A stretch of DNA of 64,000 nucleotides, taken from contig NZ_LT629797.1 of NCBI RefSeq assembly GCF_900106015.1, forward strand, positions 5,146,001-5,210,000. The letters are read 5' to 3'. The notes under the pieces are model-generated. The model had not been told where the DNA came from, did no database searches, and saw nothing but the letters and a program-made list of their open reading frames with translations. Below are positions 20,216-29,542 of the stretch, piece by piece (within the stretch, counting starts at the first letter, position 1; every line of letters begins with the position of its first letter). This DNA is from Pseudomonas sihuiensis. Its GTDB lineage: Bacteria; Pseudomonadota; Gammaproteobacteria; Pseudomonadales; Pseudomonadaceae. Position numbers and translations under genes: made by a program.

Positions 20216-22483
20216 TCACTGTGGCAGCCAGCTACGCCACAGCTCCAGCGTCTGCGCACCGTGCTCGACGATCAGTTCACCGCCATAGGTGACGATCAGC
20301 AGCGCCACGATCATCACCGTCATCGGCAGGATCCAGCGCTCATAGCGGTAGTAGAAACCCTTGTCGCGCACCTCCTCGTTGGCGGCGGCGATTTCCGCCT
20401 CGCCCACTACCTGTCTGGCTAGCAGGTGGTTCAGCGCCACGGGCGGGGACAGGTAGGCCAGTTCCATGGCGGTCAGGGCGATCATCCAGAAATGCACCGG
20501 GTGAATGCCGTTGGCATAGGCGATCGGCGCAATGGTGGCCGATACCAGGATCACCACGCCAAAGGCGTCCATCACCATGCCGATCAGGAACAGCACCACC
20601 ATCAAGGCGGTCAGTGCCAGCCAGATGCTCTGGAAGTCCTGCGGGATCAGCTCCATGAGACCGGAGCGTTCGATCACTCCGCCAGTGGATACCGACAAGG
20701 CCATCAGCAGAGTCAGTGCGCCGATATGGCCGACGGTGTCGTAAGTGGCGGCGCCCACGGCCTGGGTGAAGTTGCGCTGGCTGTTGCCTTGATCGTTCTC
20801 GAGGGGGCGGGCGCTCGGAGCTTCCACCAGTGACTCGCCGCGCAGCTTGTCGAAGATCAGCACCACCAGCAGGATGACCGGCAGCATCACCGGTGCGGTG
20901 AACTCGTTCAGGCGGGTGTCGAGCAGGTAGCTGTAGACCCAGACCACCCCGATGGCGATGAGAATGTAGGGTGCCACCGGCACCACAGCGCGGGCCATGG
21001 CGGGTATGGCGTCACGTGGGTGGGCGATGTTGATTGGTTGCTGGCGCAGCACCTGCGAGGCGGTGAAGAACAGCGACGAGGTCAGGACGAAAATGGCGAT
21101 CCCCCAGTTGTACAGTTCGGCCGTGGTCACCTGCTTGTTCAGTGCTGCGACCACCACGATCAGCAGGCAGGGGCGCAGTACCACGCCGAGCGAGCCGGAC
21201 ATCGCCGAGACGGCCAGGGCGAATTGACGGCGGCCCCCGGAGAGCAGCACTTCGCGGTAGATGATGGCCCCGGCGGCGATGACAAAGATGCCCGAGGCGC
21301 CCGTGTAGGCGGTCGGCACGGCGGCGCAGATCAGCAGGATCCAGGTCAGCAGCTCCGGCGACAGACGCCAGGGGCGGACCAGATCGAGGAAGCGGTCGAC
21401 CACATTGGTCTGCTTGAGCAGCATGCCGGCCCAGATGAACAGGGCCAGGTTGAGGAAGATGCCCGAAAGCTCGACGAGCTGGCCCAGGTAGATGGCGATG
21501 CCGCCATAGTGACCCTGCAGCGAGAACGAGGTGAAGGAGCTGATCGCCATGATGGCGTAGAGCGGTGTGGCGAGCAGTGCCAGCCCCAGGTTGCCGCCAG
21601 GTTTGGCGTCTGCCGGTGGTTTCAGCAGGTGGTAGGCGCTGATCAGGCACAGGCAACTGAACAGCGCGATCCACAAGCCATTGAGATAGGGCCTGCTCAG
21701 TGGCAGGTCGGCGTTGAGCAGGGTATGCAGGTAATGGCTGCAGGAAAACACCAGCAAGGCGTTGGCGATGACCATACCGGCAGCCGAGACGCGATGATCG
21801 AGCCGGGTCTTGGCGGGGCGCAGCGAGATGTGATGACGGCGCAGGGTGGTGGTGACGCCGGCGATGCTTATGAGCAGCAACAGGAGCAGGGCGCGGTTGT
21901 CGGTGCCAAAGCGGAAGATGCCGAAGAACGAGGTCTCCAGGCTGCGGAACAGTTTCAGTTCAGGCGTCATGTGCGCGACGACGGCCGCGTGCAGCGTATG
22001 CCGCTGCGCGCAGAGTTGAGCGGCACGCTCCAGGGCGCTGCGCTGCGCTTGCGGATCGACCTCGGCAGCATCGAACAGGTCGTCGATATCGCTGCTGGCC
22101 TGGGCCGGTTGCCTGGCCAGCAGCGCATCGATGTCGGGGGCGGGGTCGCAGGTCGGGGTCACCGGGTCGGCGCGCAGCATGAAGTACTGCACGCCGGCAG
22201 CCGGGTCACCGAACAGACGCTCGCCCATGCGCAGAAGTTGGCCATGCAGCATTTCCCCGGTGCCGATGACCAGAGTGAGGGTCAGCAGGAGGAAGACCGG
22301 CAGGGTTGCAAGCCATCGGCCAAACAGAGGGCGTTTGAACGTCTGGGCTGGTGCAGGCTGATCAGCGCTGGTCATGGTCGAGGCAATAGGCATGGCAGGC
22401 TCTACGGTCAGGGCGGAGGCCGGGGGGGCGTGCACGCTCCCCGTTTCGTTATTGTTATTCGAGGCTCTGGGCGCACTCGGCAT
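20216..22483 (-). CDS. TRAP transporter fused DctQM-type permease
   Basis: 755-residue membrane protein. The C-terminal part (about 297-755) is a DctM-like large TRAP permease with repeated helices and motifs such as PTAYTGASGIF and MVMDAFGVVILV. The N-terminal part (about 58-290) has about four helices and occupies the DctQ small-subunit position. It carries a large extracytoplasmic insert (about 80-196) with two cysteines, Cys112 and Cys158. The listed start overlaps the binding-protein stop by 29 bases; in-frame ATGs at 22393 and 22375 are equally possible, as none has a good Shine-Dalgarno. The substrate is unknown. Confidence 0.82.
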   Translation of the reverse strand: MPSAPRASNNNNETGSVHAPPASALTVEPAMPIASTMTSADQPAPAQTFKRPLFGRWLATLPVFLLLTLTLVIGTGEMLHGQLLRMGERLFGDPAAGVQYFMLRADPVTPTCDPAPDIDALLARQPAQASSDIDDLFDAAEVDPQAQRSALERAAQLCAQRHTLHAAVVAHMTPELKLFRSLETSFFGIFRFGTDNRALLLLLLISIAGVTTTLRRHHISLRPAKTRLDHRVSAAGMVIANALLVFSCSHYLHTLLNADLPLSRPYLNGLWIALFSCLCLISAYHLLKPPADAKPGGNLGLALLATPLYAIMAISSFTSFSLQGHYGGIAIYLGQLVELSGIFLNLALFIWAGMLLKQTNVVDRFLDLVRPWRLSPELLTWILLICAAVPTAYTGASGIFVIAAGAIIYREVLLSGGRRQFALAVSAMSGSLGVVLRPCLLIVVVAALNKQVTTAELYNWGIAIFVLTSSLFFTASQVLRQQPINIAHPRDAIPAMARAVVPVAPYILIAIGVVWVYSYLLDTRLNEFTAPVMLPVILLVVLIFDKLRGESLVEAPSARPLENDQGNSQRNFTQAVGAATYDTVGHIGALTLLMALSVSTGGVIERSGLMELIPQDFQSIWLALTALMVVLFLIGMVMDAFGVVILVSATIAPIAYANGIHPVHFWMIALTAMELAYLSPPVALNHLLARQVVGEAEIAAANEEVRDKGFYYRYERWILPMTVMIVALLIVTYGGELIVEHGAQTLELWRSWLPQ

Positions 22484-23453
22484 CGGCTGAGTCGATCTGG
22501 CAGCGCACGCGCTTCATCACCGCCATCATGCGTTTGTCATAGATGCCTTCCTCGGTCAGCGAAATGCGCGCCTCACGCAGCATCACGGTGTACTTCTCCA
22601 TGTCCTCGGGCGGAATGTCGATCCAGTAGTGACCGTCGATCTCGCTTTCCGATTGCGTGATGATGTCCATGGCGCGGCTGTACTGGCTGAGGGCGAACTC
22701 GCGTGATTGCTGCCCGAAGCCTTCGGGGAATCGCTCAGGACGGATGACCAGTTGGTAGGTCAGTTGCAGCACCGGGAAGCGCGCCACGCCGCCGCGTTCA
22801 CCCATGCCCTTCTGCAGTTCCAGCGGTTTGTAGGCCGCCGCCGGTGCGCCGACCACATCCACCGAGCCGTTATTGAATTTGCCGGCGAAGTTGGTGACAT
22901 CGGAGGCGACTGGCTGGGCGCCGATGCGTTGCACCATCTTCGCCTGTGCATTGTCGTAGTCCATGATCGCGAACTTCTTGCCCGACAGTTTGCTGATGTT
23001 GTCGATGGTGCGGTCGTTGACGAACAGGTAGGCCGCGCCCATGGGCACGATGCCTGCCACTTCGTAGGGGCCGCTGGTCATGAACTTGCTGGCCCGGGGC
23101 GAGCTCAGGGTGGTGATCACCGTTTCCAGGGCCTGGTAGCTGGGCAGGGCGCCCAGTGCTTCCAGGCTGCCGGTAAAACCGTTGAACTGACGGGCGCGCA
23201 AGCCCATGATCATCACGCCATCGCATTGCCCGGCCTTGAAGTCTTCTGCAGCGATTTTCTCGTCGGTGTAGGGCTTGAGTTCGAGGCTGGCGCCGAAATT
23301 GTTGGCAGCCAGTTGGTAGTCCTTCATCAGGCTGTAGATGTCGCCCTGGGCGCCAAGGATGTCGAACACGCAGATCCTCTGGGCGAAGGCCTGGGGGGCG
23401 GCGCCCAGCGTCAGGCTGAGCAGAGCAGTGGCGGCTAGGTTGGAACACTTCAT
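22455..23453 (-). CDS. Putative periplasmic solute-binding protein of the TRAP operon (DUF6091-like)
   Basis: 332-residue exported protein with a signal peptide (cleavage after AFA, residue 24). The mature start RICVFDILGAQGDIY, the GVMIMGLRARQF segment and the GPYEVAGIVPMGAAYLFVND segment suggest a periplasmic-binding-protein fold that differs from the usual DctP family. It lies between a lipoprotein gene and the fused TRAP permease on the same strand, so it is the likely ligand-binding component. The ligand cannot be inferred. The DUF6091 assignment is from memory. Confidence 0.72.
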   Translation of the reverse strand: MKCSNLAATALLSLTLGAAPQAFAQRICVFDILGAQGDIYSLMKDYQLAANNFGASLELKPYTDEKIAAEDFKAGQCDGVMIMGLRARQFNGFTGSLEALGALPSYQALETVITTLSSPRASKFMTSGPYEVAGIVPMGAAYLFVNDRTIDNISKLSGKKFAIMDYDNAQAKMVQRIGAQPVASDVTNFAGKFNNGSVDVVGAPAAAYKPLELQKGMGERGGVARFPVLQLTYQLVIRPERFPEGFGQQSREFALSQYSRAMDIITQSESEIDGHYWIDIPPEDMEKYTVMLREARISLTEEGIYDKRMMAVMKRVRCQIDSADAECAQSLE

Positions 23454-23505
23454 GGCGGATACTCCGGGTCATGCCGCTGAGGCAGGAAGGCTTGTAACGA
23501 GCTGA

Positions 23506-24540
23506 CTAGAGCAGGTCGTCGATCTCGATGCCGGTATCGACCGGCTGCTGCTTCTCGTCCCAGAAACGCAGCAGGCCACCGATTGGCGTGCGTGTGCCGG
23601 CATTGGTCGTCCAGTAGCGATCGGCATTGTTCATGACGGTGCTGCTGCTGATGGCATCGACCTGGGCATACGACTCGTTGAGGGTGAAGCTGCTGTTCCC
23701 CGCCTGGGTCGAGCCGAAGGCCCTCAGCGCGCTGCGCAGGTGCTGCTCATCGTTCTTCGCCGTGGCGGAGATCACGTAGAGGGCGTGGGCCAGGCGTACG
23801 CCGCGACGCTCGCCGATCTGTCGCGACTGCTCGAGCACCTGCCAGGGATTCTGCCCCTCACCGCTGCCCGGCAGCATGTTCCAGACCAGGGCGCGCGCCG
23901 CCATCGGGGCACCCCACCACTTCTCGTTGTCCAGGCAGGTCATGGCACGCTCGGTCTTGGCCGCGATGTCCTTGGGCACGCCGACGGCGTTCTGCGAGTT
24001 GATGTCGTTCTGAATGGCTTGCAGGCCCTGGATCAGGCCCAGCAGGTAGATCAGTTCGTCGATGTCCTGGTCGAAAGTCGGGCAGCTGTCGCCGATGCGG
24101 ATGTCGAAGCGCTGCTCGTAGTAGTTGGCGAAGTTCCGGTACGACTGGTATTGGCGGCGTGCTGCCAGCTCGGCATAGCGCTTCTGGGTGATGCGTGCAT
24201 CCTGTGCCTCTTCGACCTGCTTGCTGCGTGAGGCGCGCAGGTAGCGCAGCTCCTGCTCGAAGGCGGTCTGCTCGGCACAGGTAGCGGCGGTGAGGTAGAG
24301 CAGGGTCAGCAACTGCTGGTTGTCGGCACCCATGCCGCTGGTGGACTGGATGAGGGGGGCGACGGACGCGCCGGAATAACAGGCCATGTCGGCGTCATGG
24401 CTTTCGAGCATGGGGCCGACCAGGTTGTTTTCCATGAAACGCAGCGATTGGTTGGCGCCGAAGCGTTTGATCGGGGTGCAGGCTGTCAGTAGCACCAGCG
24501 ATGCAATGGCGCACAGGCGCAGCGCACGAGAGATTCCCAT
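23506..24540 (-). CDS. Lipoprotein, candidate TatT-like TRAP-associated component
   Basis: 344-residue lipoprotein starting at ATG 24540 (MGISRAL), with GGAGAA nine bases upstream. Lipobox is LLTAC with Cys21. The mature protein is predominantly helical, rich in Gln/Arg/Ala segments (for example QKRYAELAARRQYQSYRNFANYYEQRF), with conserved-looking cysteines in MACYSG and DSCPTF. It opens the operon of binding protein plus TRAP permease. TRAP-linked helical lipoproteins of the TatT family are known in other bacteria, and position and fold character suggest a relative. This identification is an inference. Confidence 0.6.
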   Translation of the reverse strand: MGISRALRLCAIASLVLLTACTPIKRFGANQSLRFMENNLVGPMLESHDADMACYSGASVAPLIQSTSGMGADNQQLLTLLYLTAATCAEQTAFEQELRYLRASRSKQVEEAQDARITQKRYAELAARRQYQSYRNFANYYEQRFDIRIGDSCPTFDQDIDELIYLLGLIQGLQAIQNDINSQNAVGVPKDIAAKTERAMTCLDNEKWWGAPMAARALVWNMLPGSGEGQNPWQVLEQSRQIGERRGVRLAHALYVISATAKNDEQHLRSALRAFGSTQAGNSSFTLNESYAQVDAISSSTVMNNADRYWTTNAGTRTPIGGLLRFWDEKQQPVDTGIEIDDLL

Positions 24541-24756
24541 GGCGTTCTCCATCGTTATTGTTGTTGTAGAGGCGCATCCAGCGCACGGTCTTGCGTGTCT
24601 GCCACGCGTAGGCGGGCCGACCACGTAAGCACTCTACTGGCAGCGGGTTGGGCTGATACCCAATCTTCTGGTGGGTGTGGCGGGTTGGTAGACAGATCGT
24701 CTAGTGCAAGGCGTTACCGAATCGCCGCAGGCGCGGCGAACGGCGCCTGCGCGATT

Positions 24757-25758
24757 TCACTGGGGCTGCTGCTGGAACTGACGGCGGTAGTGGTTGGGGG
24801 ACAGCCCCGTGTGCTGGCGGAACAGGCGTGCGAAGAAGCTGGCATCGTCGTAGCCGATCTCGTAGCTGACGGTCTTGATGCTCTTGCGGGTGGAGGACAG
24901 CAGGCTCTTGGCGGTTTCGATGCGCAGGCGCTGCAGGTAGTGCAGGGGCTTGTCGCCGGTGGCGCTCTGGAAGCGACGCATGAAATTGCGGATGCTCATG
25001 CCGTGCTCGCGGGCCACGTCCTCGAAACGGAACTTGTCGGCATAGTGCTCCTCCAGCCAATGCTGGATCTGCAGCACGGTGACGTCCTGGTGCAGTTTCT
25101 GCCCGCCGAAGCCGATGCGCCCCGGCGTATAGCTGCGCTGTACCTCGTAGAGAATGTCGCGTGCCACGCCCTGGGCCACGCCGGCGCCGCAATAACGCTC
25201 GATCAGATAGATATAGAGGTCGCAGGCCGAGGTGACGCCGCCTGCGCAGTACAGGTTGTCGGCATCGGACAGGTGCTTATCCTGATTGAGCAACACCTTG
25301 GGGAAGCGCTCGGCAAACTCGCGGAAGAAGCGCCAGTAAGTGGTCGCCTCCTTGCCGTCTAGCAGTCCCGCTTCGGCCATCCAGAACACCCCGCTGGCCT
25401 CGCCGCAGATCGCCGTACCGCTGGCATGTTGGCGTTTGAGCCAGTCCAGTACCTGTGGATAACGACGACTGAGTGCGTCGAAATCGTCCCAGAAGGCAGG
25501 CAGGATGATCACGTCGCAGCTGTCCAGACCGCCGTCTACCGGCACCTTGACCTTGCTGAAGCTGTTTACGGGCAGTCCATCCGGGCTGACCAGATGGATG
25601 TCGAACGGTGGCTCAAAGCCCAGGCCCTGCTGCTTGGCATAGCGAATGCCAGCCATGTGGAAGAAGTCCTTGGCTTGCATCAGGGTGGAGGCGAAGACGC
25701 CGTCGGTGGCGAGAATGCTGACACGGCGCAACGCCGTGCGCGGCTCTGGAATAACCAT
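24757..25758 (-). CDS. GlxA-family AraC-type transcriptional regulator
   Basis: 333-residue regulator with an N-terminal DJ-1/PfpI glutamine-amidotransferase-like domain (about 12-195) and a C-terminal AraC helix-turn-helix domain (about 225-325). The nucleophile-elbow position is kept as AICGEASG, with its cysteine. The HTH block contains VAREHGMSIRNFMRRFQ and IKTVSYEIGYDDASFFARLFRQHTG-type motifs. Such regulators often control catabolism of amines and related solutes in Pseudomonas. It lies 216 bases upstream of the TRAP operon on the same strand and is divergent from the acyl-CoA dehydrogenase, so it may regulate either. Confidence 0.85.
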   Translation of the reverse strand: MVIPEPRTALRRVSILATDGVFASTLMQAKDFFHMAGIRYAKQQGLGFEPPFDIHLVSPDGLPVNSFSKVKVPVDGGLDSCDVIILPAFWDDFDALSRRYPQVLDWLKRQHASGTAICGEASGVFWMAEAGLLDGKEATTYWRFFREFAERFPKVLLNQDKHLSDADNLYCAGGVTSACDLYIYLIERYCGAGVAQGVARDILYEVQRSYTPGRIGFGGQKLHQDVTVLQIQHWLEEHYADKFRFEDVAREHGMSIRNFMRRFQSATGDKPLHYLQRLRIETAKSLLSSTRKSIKTVSYEIGYDDASFFARLFRQHTGLSPNHYRRQFQQQPQ

Positions 25759-25838
25759 AAGTATTTATTCTTGTTCAAGGCTAAGTGGTCATGTAGCGGC
25801 TGGATCGTCTTATTTTTTGGCGCTTGTGTCCAGTGCGA

Positions 25839-25854
25839 CCAAGCGTTTGCTTGG
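25839..25854. promoter_or_regulatory. Inverted repeat CCAAGC-GTTT-GCTTGG in a divergent promoter region
   Basis: A 6-4-6 inverted repeat in the 145-base gap between the GlxA-type regulator and the acyl-CoA dehydrogenase, about 50 bases before the latter's start. It is a candidate operator for the regulator or a small hairpin in the dehydrogenase leader. Confidence 0.35.
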
Positions 25855-25903
25855 CTAAAGTCGAGGCCATGCTTTTCCTCCCGCCCCAGACACAGGTAGC
25901 GCC

Positions 25904-27043
25904 ATGATTCCCAGAACTCTATTCAGCTCCGACCATGAACTGTTTCGCGACAGCGTGCGCAAGTTTCTCGAGCAGGAAGCCGTGCCTTATCACCATCAGT
26001 GGGAAAAGGACGGGCATATCGACCGCGCGCTATGGAACAAGGCAGGCGAGGCGGGAATGTTGTGTTCGCATATCCCCGAAGAGTACGGCGGCATGGCGGC
26101 CGACTTTCTCTACAGCACCGTGGTGATCGAAGAGATCGGGCGCCTGGGGCTGACCGGTATCGGTTTCTCGCTGCATTCGGACATCGTCGCGCCCTACATC
26201 CTGCATTACGGCAGCGAGGCGCAGAAGCAGCACTACCTGCCCAAGCTGGTCAGCGGTGAAATGGTCACGGCCATCGCCATGACCGAACCGGGCGCCGGCT
26301 CCGACCTGCAGGGCGTGAAGACCACCGCCGTGCTCGATGGTGACGAATACGTCATCAACGGCTCGAAGACCTTCATCACCAATGGCTGGCTGGCCGATCT
26401 GGTTATCGTCGTGGCCAAGACCGACCCCAAGGCGGGTGCCAAGGGCACCAGCCTGTTCCTGGTAGAAGCCAGCACGCCGGGCTTCTCCAAGGGCAAGCGC
26501 CTGGAGAAGGTCGGCATGAAGGCGCAGGACACCTCCGAGCTGTTCTTCCAGGATGTGCGCGTGCCCAAGGAGAATCTGCTGGGGCAGCCAGGCATGGGCT
26601 TCGCCTACCTCATGCAGGAGCTGCCGCAGGAGCGCCTGACCGTCGGCATCGGTGCCCTGGCTTCGGCGGAGGCCGCGCTGCAGTGGACGTTGGATTACAC
26701 CCGTGAGCGCAAGGCATTCGGCAAGGCCGTGGCGGACTTCCAGAACACCCGCTTCAAGCTCGCCGAGATGGCGACGGAGATTCAGGTCGGTCGGGTGTTC
26801 ATCGACCGCTGTCTGGAGCTGCACCTGCAAGGCAAGCTCGATGTGCCGACGGCGGCGATGCTCAAGTACTGGACCACCGATTTGCAGTGCAAGGTGCTCG
26901 ACGAGTGCGTGCAGCTGCACGGCGGCTACGGCTACATGTGGGAATATCCGGTGGCGCGCGCTTGGGCCGATGCGCGGGTGCAGCGCATCTACGCCGGTAC
27001 CAACGAGATCATGAAGGAGATCATTTCCCGCTCGCTGGTGTAA
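25904..27043 (+). CDS. Acyl-CoA dehydrogenase (long-chain/LCAD-like)
   Basis: 379-residue FAD-dependent acyl-CoA dehydrogenase. FAD/substrate-loop signatures are [14 protein letters not shown] (about 124-137) and the C-terminal block [25 protein letters not shown]. The position that holds the catalytic glutamate in medium-chain enzymes (YEGT) is YAGTNEI here, so the base is probably supplied elsewhere, as in long-chain and isovaleryl enzymes. The C-terminus closely resembles mitochondrial LCAD. It acts in fatty- or branched-acid beta-oxidation; the exact substrate is unknown. Confidence 0.92.
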   Translation: MIPRTLFSSDHELFRDSVRKFLEQEAVPYHHQWEKDGHIDRALWNKAGEAGMLCSHIPEEYGGMAADFLYSTVVIEEIGRLGLTGIGFSLHSDIVAPYILHYGSEAQKQHYLPKLVSGEMVTAIAMTEPGAGSDLQGVKTTAVLDGDEYVINGSKTFITNGWLADLVIVVAKTDPKAGAKGTSLFLVEASTPGFSKGKRLEKVGMKAQDTSELFFQDVRVPKENLLGQPGMGFAYLMQELPQERLTVGIGALASAEAALQWTLDYTRERKAFGKAVADFQNTRFKLAEMATEIQVGRVFIDRCLELHLQGKLDVPTAAMLKYWTTDLQCKVLDECVQLHGGYGYMWEYPVARAWADARVQRIYAGTNEIMKEIISRSLV

Positions 27044-27104
27044 TTCGCGGGGCGAACTCAGGCGTCGTCCTGCGGCTCCAAGGCAGAAATGTCTGGAGAG
27101 CTTC

Positions 27105-27818
27105 ATGACCCCATTGAGCGATCTGGCTGCATTCCCGTTCGCGGACTGGGACGGCAGCCCGGCGGCTGCGCGCGAGTTGCAGACGCAACTGGCCCGGCAA
27201 GTGCGACTGGAAGACGATTATCCGCCGCTACGTCACCTGGCGGGCGTGGATGTCGGCTTCGAGGAGGGCGGCGCCATCACTCGCGCTGCCGCGGTGCTAT
27301 TGGACGCCGATACTCTGGAACCGCTGGCCGAATGCGTGGCGCGCATCCCCACCAGCATGCCCTACGTGCCAGGGCTGCTGTCCTTTCGCGAACTGCCGGC
27401 CTTGCTGCAGGCCTTGGCTGGCTTGCCGCAGGAGCCGGATCTGATCTTCGTCGACGGCCATGGCATCGCCCACCCGCGCGGCCTGGGCATCGCCGCGCAT
27501 TTGGGCGTGGTCAGCGGCTTGCCGACCATTGGTGTGGCCAAGAAGATTCTCACGGGGCATCACGCCGAGCTGGCCGAGGCGCGCGGGGCTCGTGTCGAGC
27601 TGCTGAACAGGCTGGGCGAGCAAATTGGCTGGGTGCTGCGCAGTAAAGACCGCGTACGGCCGCTGATCATCTCGCCGGGCAACCGGGTCAGCCTCGAACG
27701 TGCCCCGGAGCTGGTCATGGCCTGTGTCAGGCGCCACCGCCTGCCCGAACTGACTCGCCTGGCCGATCGCCTGGCTTCGCGACGCGATGCCAGGCGCGAT
27801 CAGCCTTCTCTCTTTTAA
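27105..27818 (+). CDS. nfi: Endonuclease V (deoxyinosine 3'-endonuclease)
   Basis: 237-residue DNA-repair nuclease that nicks one base 3' of deoxyinosine. The N-terminal metal-binding aspartate is in HLAGVDVGF (Asp49); [27 protein letters not shown] sequence (about 112-135) and GVAKKIL follow, all typical of Nfi. Its stop codon overlaps, tail to tail, the stop of the aldo/keto reductase gene: TTAA at 27815-27818 serves both strands. There is no room for an intergenic terminator. Confidence 0.93.
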   Translation: MTPLSDLAAFPFADWDGSPAAARELQTQLARQVRLEDDYPPLRHLAGVDVGFEEGGAITRAAAVLLDADTLEPLAECVARIPTSMPYVPGLLSFRELPALLQALAGLPQEPDLIFVDGHGIAHPRGLGIAAHLGVVSGLPTIGVAKKILTGHHAELAEARGARVELLNRLGEQIGWVLRSKDRVRPLIISPGNRVSLERAPELVMACVRRHRLPELTRLADRLASRRDARRDQPSLF

Positions 27819-28852
27819 GGTGCGGGGTTGGGTTGCGCCTTGTGGATCGCTTCGATAGCCGCGAGCACTTCTTCAGAGAGCTTCAGCTCGGCACTGGCCA
27901 GGTTGCTATCCAGTTGCGTCAGGCTGGTGGCGCCGATGATGTTGCTGGTCACGAAGGGCTGCGCGGTGACGAAGGCCAGGGCCATCTGCGCAGGGTCCAG
28001 GCCGTGCTCGCGGGCCAGAGCCACGTAACGTGAGCAGGCCGCTTCCGACTGCGGGTTGGTGTAGCGGGCGAAGCGGCTGAACAGGCTGATGCGTGCGCCA
28101 GCCGGACGGGCACCACCTTCGTATTTGCCGCTGAGCATGCCGAAGGCCAGCGGTGAGTAGGCCAGCAGGCCGCACTGCTCGCGAATCGCCACTTCCGCCA
28201 GACCCACTTCGAAGCTGCGGTTGAGCAGGTTGTAAGGGTTCTGGATCGACACTGCGCGCGGCCAGCCACGGCTTTCGGCCAACTGCAGGAATTTCATGGT
28301 GCCCCACGGGGTTTCGTTGGACAGGCCGATATGGCGGATCTTGCCGACCTTGACCTGCTCGTCGAGCACTTCCAGGGTTTCTTCCAGCGGCGTGAAATCA
28401 ACGTCCTTGTGCTTGTAGTCGAGCTGGCCGAAGAAGTTGGTCGGGCGCTCCGGCCAGTGCAGTTGGTACAGGTCGATCCAGTCGGTTTGCAGGCGCTTGA
28501 GGCTGGCATCCAGGGCGGCGACGATGTGCTGGCGATTGAATTTCAGCTGGCCGTCGCGGATATGGCTGATGCCGTTGCCGGGGCCGGCGATCTTGCTGGC
28601 CAGAATCCAGTCAGCGCGGTCGCCGCGCTGCTTGAAATAGCTGCCGATGATCTGCTCGGTCTTGCTGTAGGTTTCGGCGCGCGGCGGCACCGGGTACATC
28701 TCGGCGGTATCGATGAAGTTGATGCCGCTGGCCTTGGCTCGTTCGATCTGAGCATGGCCTTCGCTCTCGCTGTTCTGCTCGCCCCAGGTCATGGTGCCCA
28801 GGCACAGTGCGCTGACATCGAGATCGGTTCGGCCCAGCTTGCGGTATTCCAT
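27815..28852 (-). CDS. tas: Aldo/keto reductase (Tas-like)
   Basis: 345-residue NADPH-dependent aldo/keto reductase of the Tas/voltage-channel-beta-like group. The catalytic tetrad is visible: Asp and Tyr in [10 protein letters not shown] (about 46-55), Lys in LASKIAGPG, His in LYQLHWPE. The start [14 protein letters not shown] at 28852 is typical; the frame extends 18 codons further upstream to 28906, but that extension has no support and AAAGGAGT lies before the chosen ATG. The physiological substrate is unknown. Convergent with nfi, with a 4-bp overlap. Confidence 0.88.
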   Translation of the reverse strand: MEYRKLGRTDLDVSALCLGTMTWGEQNSESEGHAQIERAKASGINFIDTAEMYPVPPRAETYSKTEQIIGSYFKQRGDRADWILASKIAGPGNGISHIRDGQLKFNRQHIVAALDASLKRLQTDWIDLYQLHWPERPTNFFGQLDYKHKDVDFTPLEETLEVLDEQVKVGKIRHIGLSNETPWGTMKFLQLAESRGWPRAVSIQNPYNLLNRSFEVGLAEVAIREQCGLLAYSPLAFGMLSGKYEGGARPAGARISLFSRFARYTNPQSEAACSRYVALAREHGLDPAQMALAFVTAQPFVTSNIIGATSLTQLDSNLASAELKLSEEVLAAIEAIHKAQPNPAP

Positions 28853-29019
28853 GGAGTACTCCTTTGGCAAAAGAGTCATACAAGCAGGTTGAAATTTTTT
28901 TCGCAATCAGGATAATCCGGCACCTCTTTCTGCGGTGGAAGTGATGCGCCGCCTGCCGAAGAATCTTGCCGTATTGTGGACGCGCTGACCCGAGCCCCCG
29001 ATAGCGTCCGTATGCGGCT

Positions 29020-29035
29020 GCCTTTGACTTGTCAA
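29020..29035. promoter_or_regulatory. 16-bp palindrome CTTTGAC-TT-GTCAAAG upstream of rplM
   Basis: A perfect 7-2-7 inverted repeat about 65 bases before rplM. It overlaps TTGACT (29022-29027), a good -35 hexamer. A well-spaced -10 is not obvious, so the promoter itself is uncertain. The palindrome could be an operator over the ribosomal-protein promoter. Confidence 0.4.
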
Positions 29036-29099
29036 AGTACGCACTATCCAGTAAGATCCGCCGTCTATTTTTGCTGGGCGGCCCCTGAGGCTATAAAGA

Positions 29100-29528
29100 A
29101 TGAAAACTTTTACTGCTAAACCGGAAACAGTAAAACGCGACTGGTTCGTCGTTGATGCTGCTGGCAAGACCCTGGGTCGTCTGGCCACCGAAATCGCGAG
29201 CCGTCTGCGTGGCAAGCACAAGCCTGAGTACACCCCGCACGTTGATACCGGCGACTACATCGTCGTGATCAATGCCGAGCAGGTGCGTGTAACTGGTGCC
29301 AAAGCCAGCGACAAGAAGTACTACTCCCACTCCGGTTTCCCGGGCGGCATCAAAGAGATCAACTTCGAGAAGCTGATCGCTCGTGCTCCTGAGCGCGTGA
29401 TCGAGACTGCGGTCAAAGGCATGCTGCCGAAGAACCCGCTGGGTCGCGACATGTACCGTAAGCTGAAGGTGTACAAGGGTGCAGTTCACCCGCACACTGC
29501 TCAGCAGCCCCAAGAACTGAAGATTTAA
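29100..29528 (+). CDS. rplM: 50S ribosomal protein L13
   Basis: 142-residue large-subunit protein of standard length. Recognisable blocks are [25 protein letters not shown] (partly quoted), [10 protein letters not shown] and the [24 protein letters not shown] C-terminal motif. It heads the two-gene rplM-rpsI operon, as in most bacteria; the rpsI start follows 14 bases after the stop. L13 of the family binds its own mRNA leader in some species; that was not examined here. Confidence 0.98.
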   Translation: MKTFTAKPETVKRDWFVVDAAGKTLGRLATEIASRLRGKHKPEYTPHVDTGDYIVVINAEQVRVTGAKASDKKYYSHSGFPGGIKEINFEKLIARAPERVIETAVKGMLPKNPLGRDMYRKLKVYKGAVHPHTAQQPQELKI

Positions 29529-29542
29529 CGGAATAGTTCATT

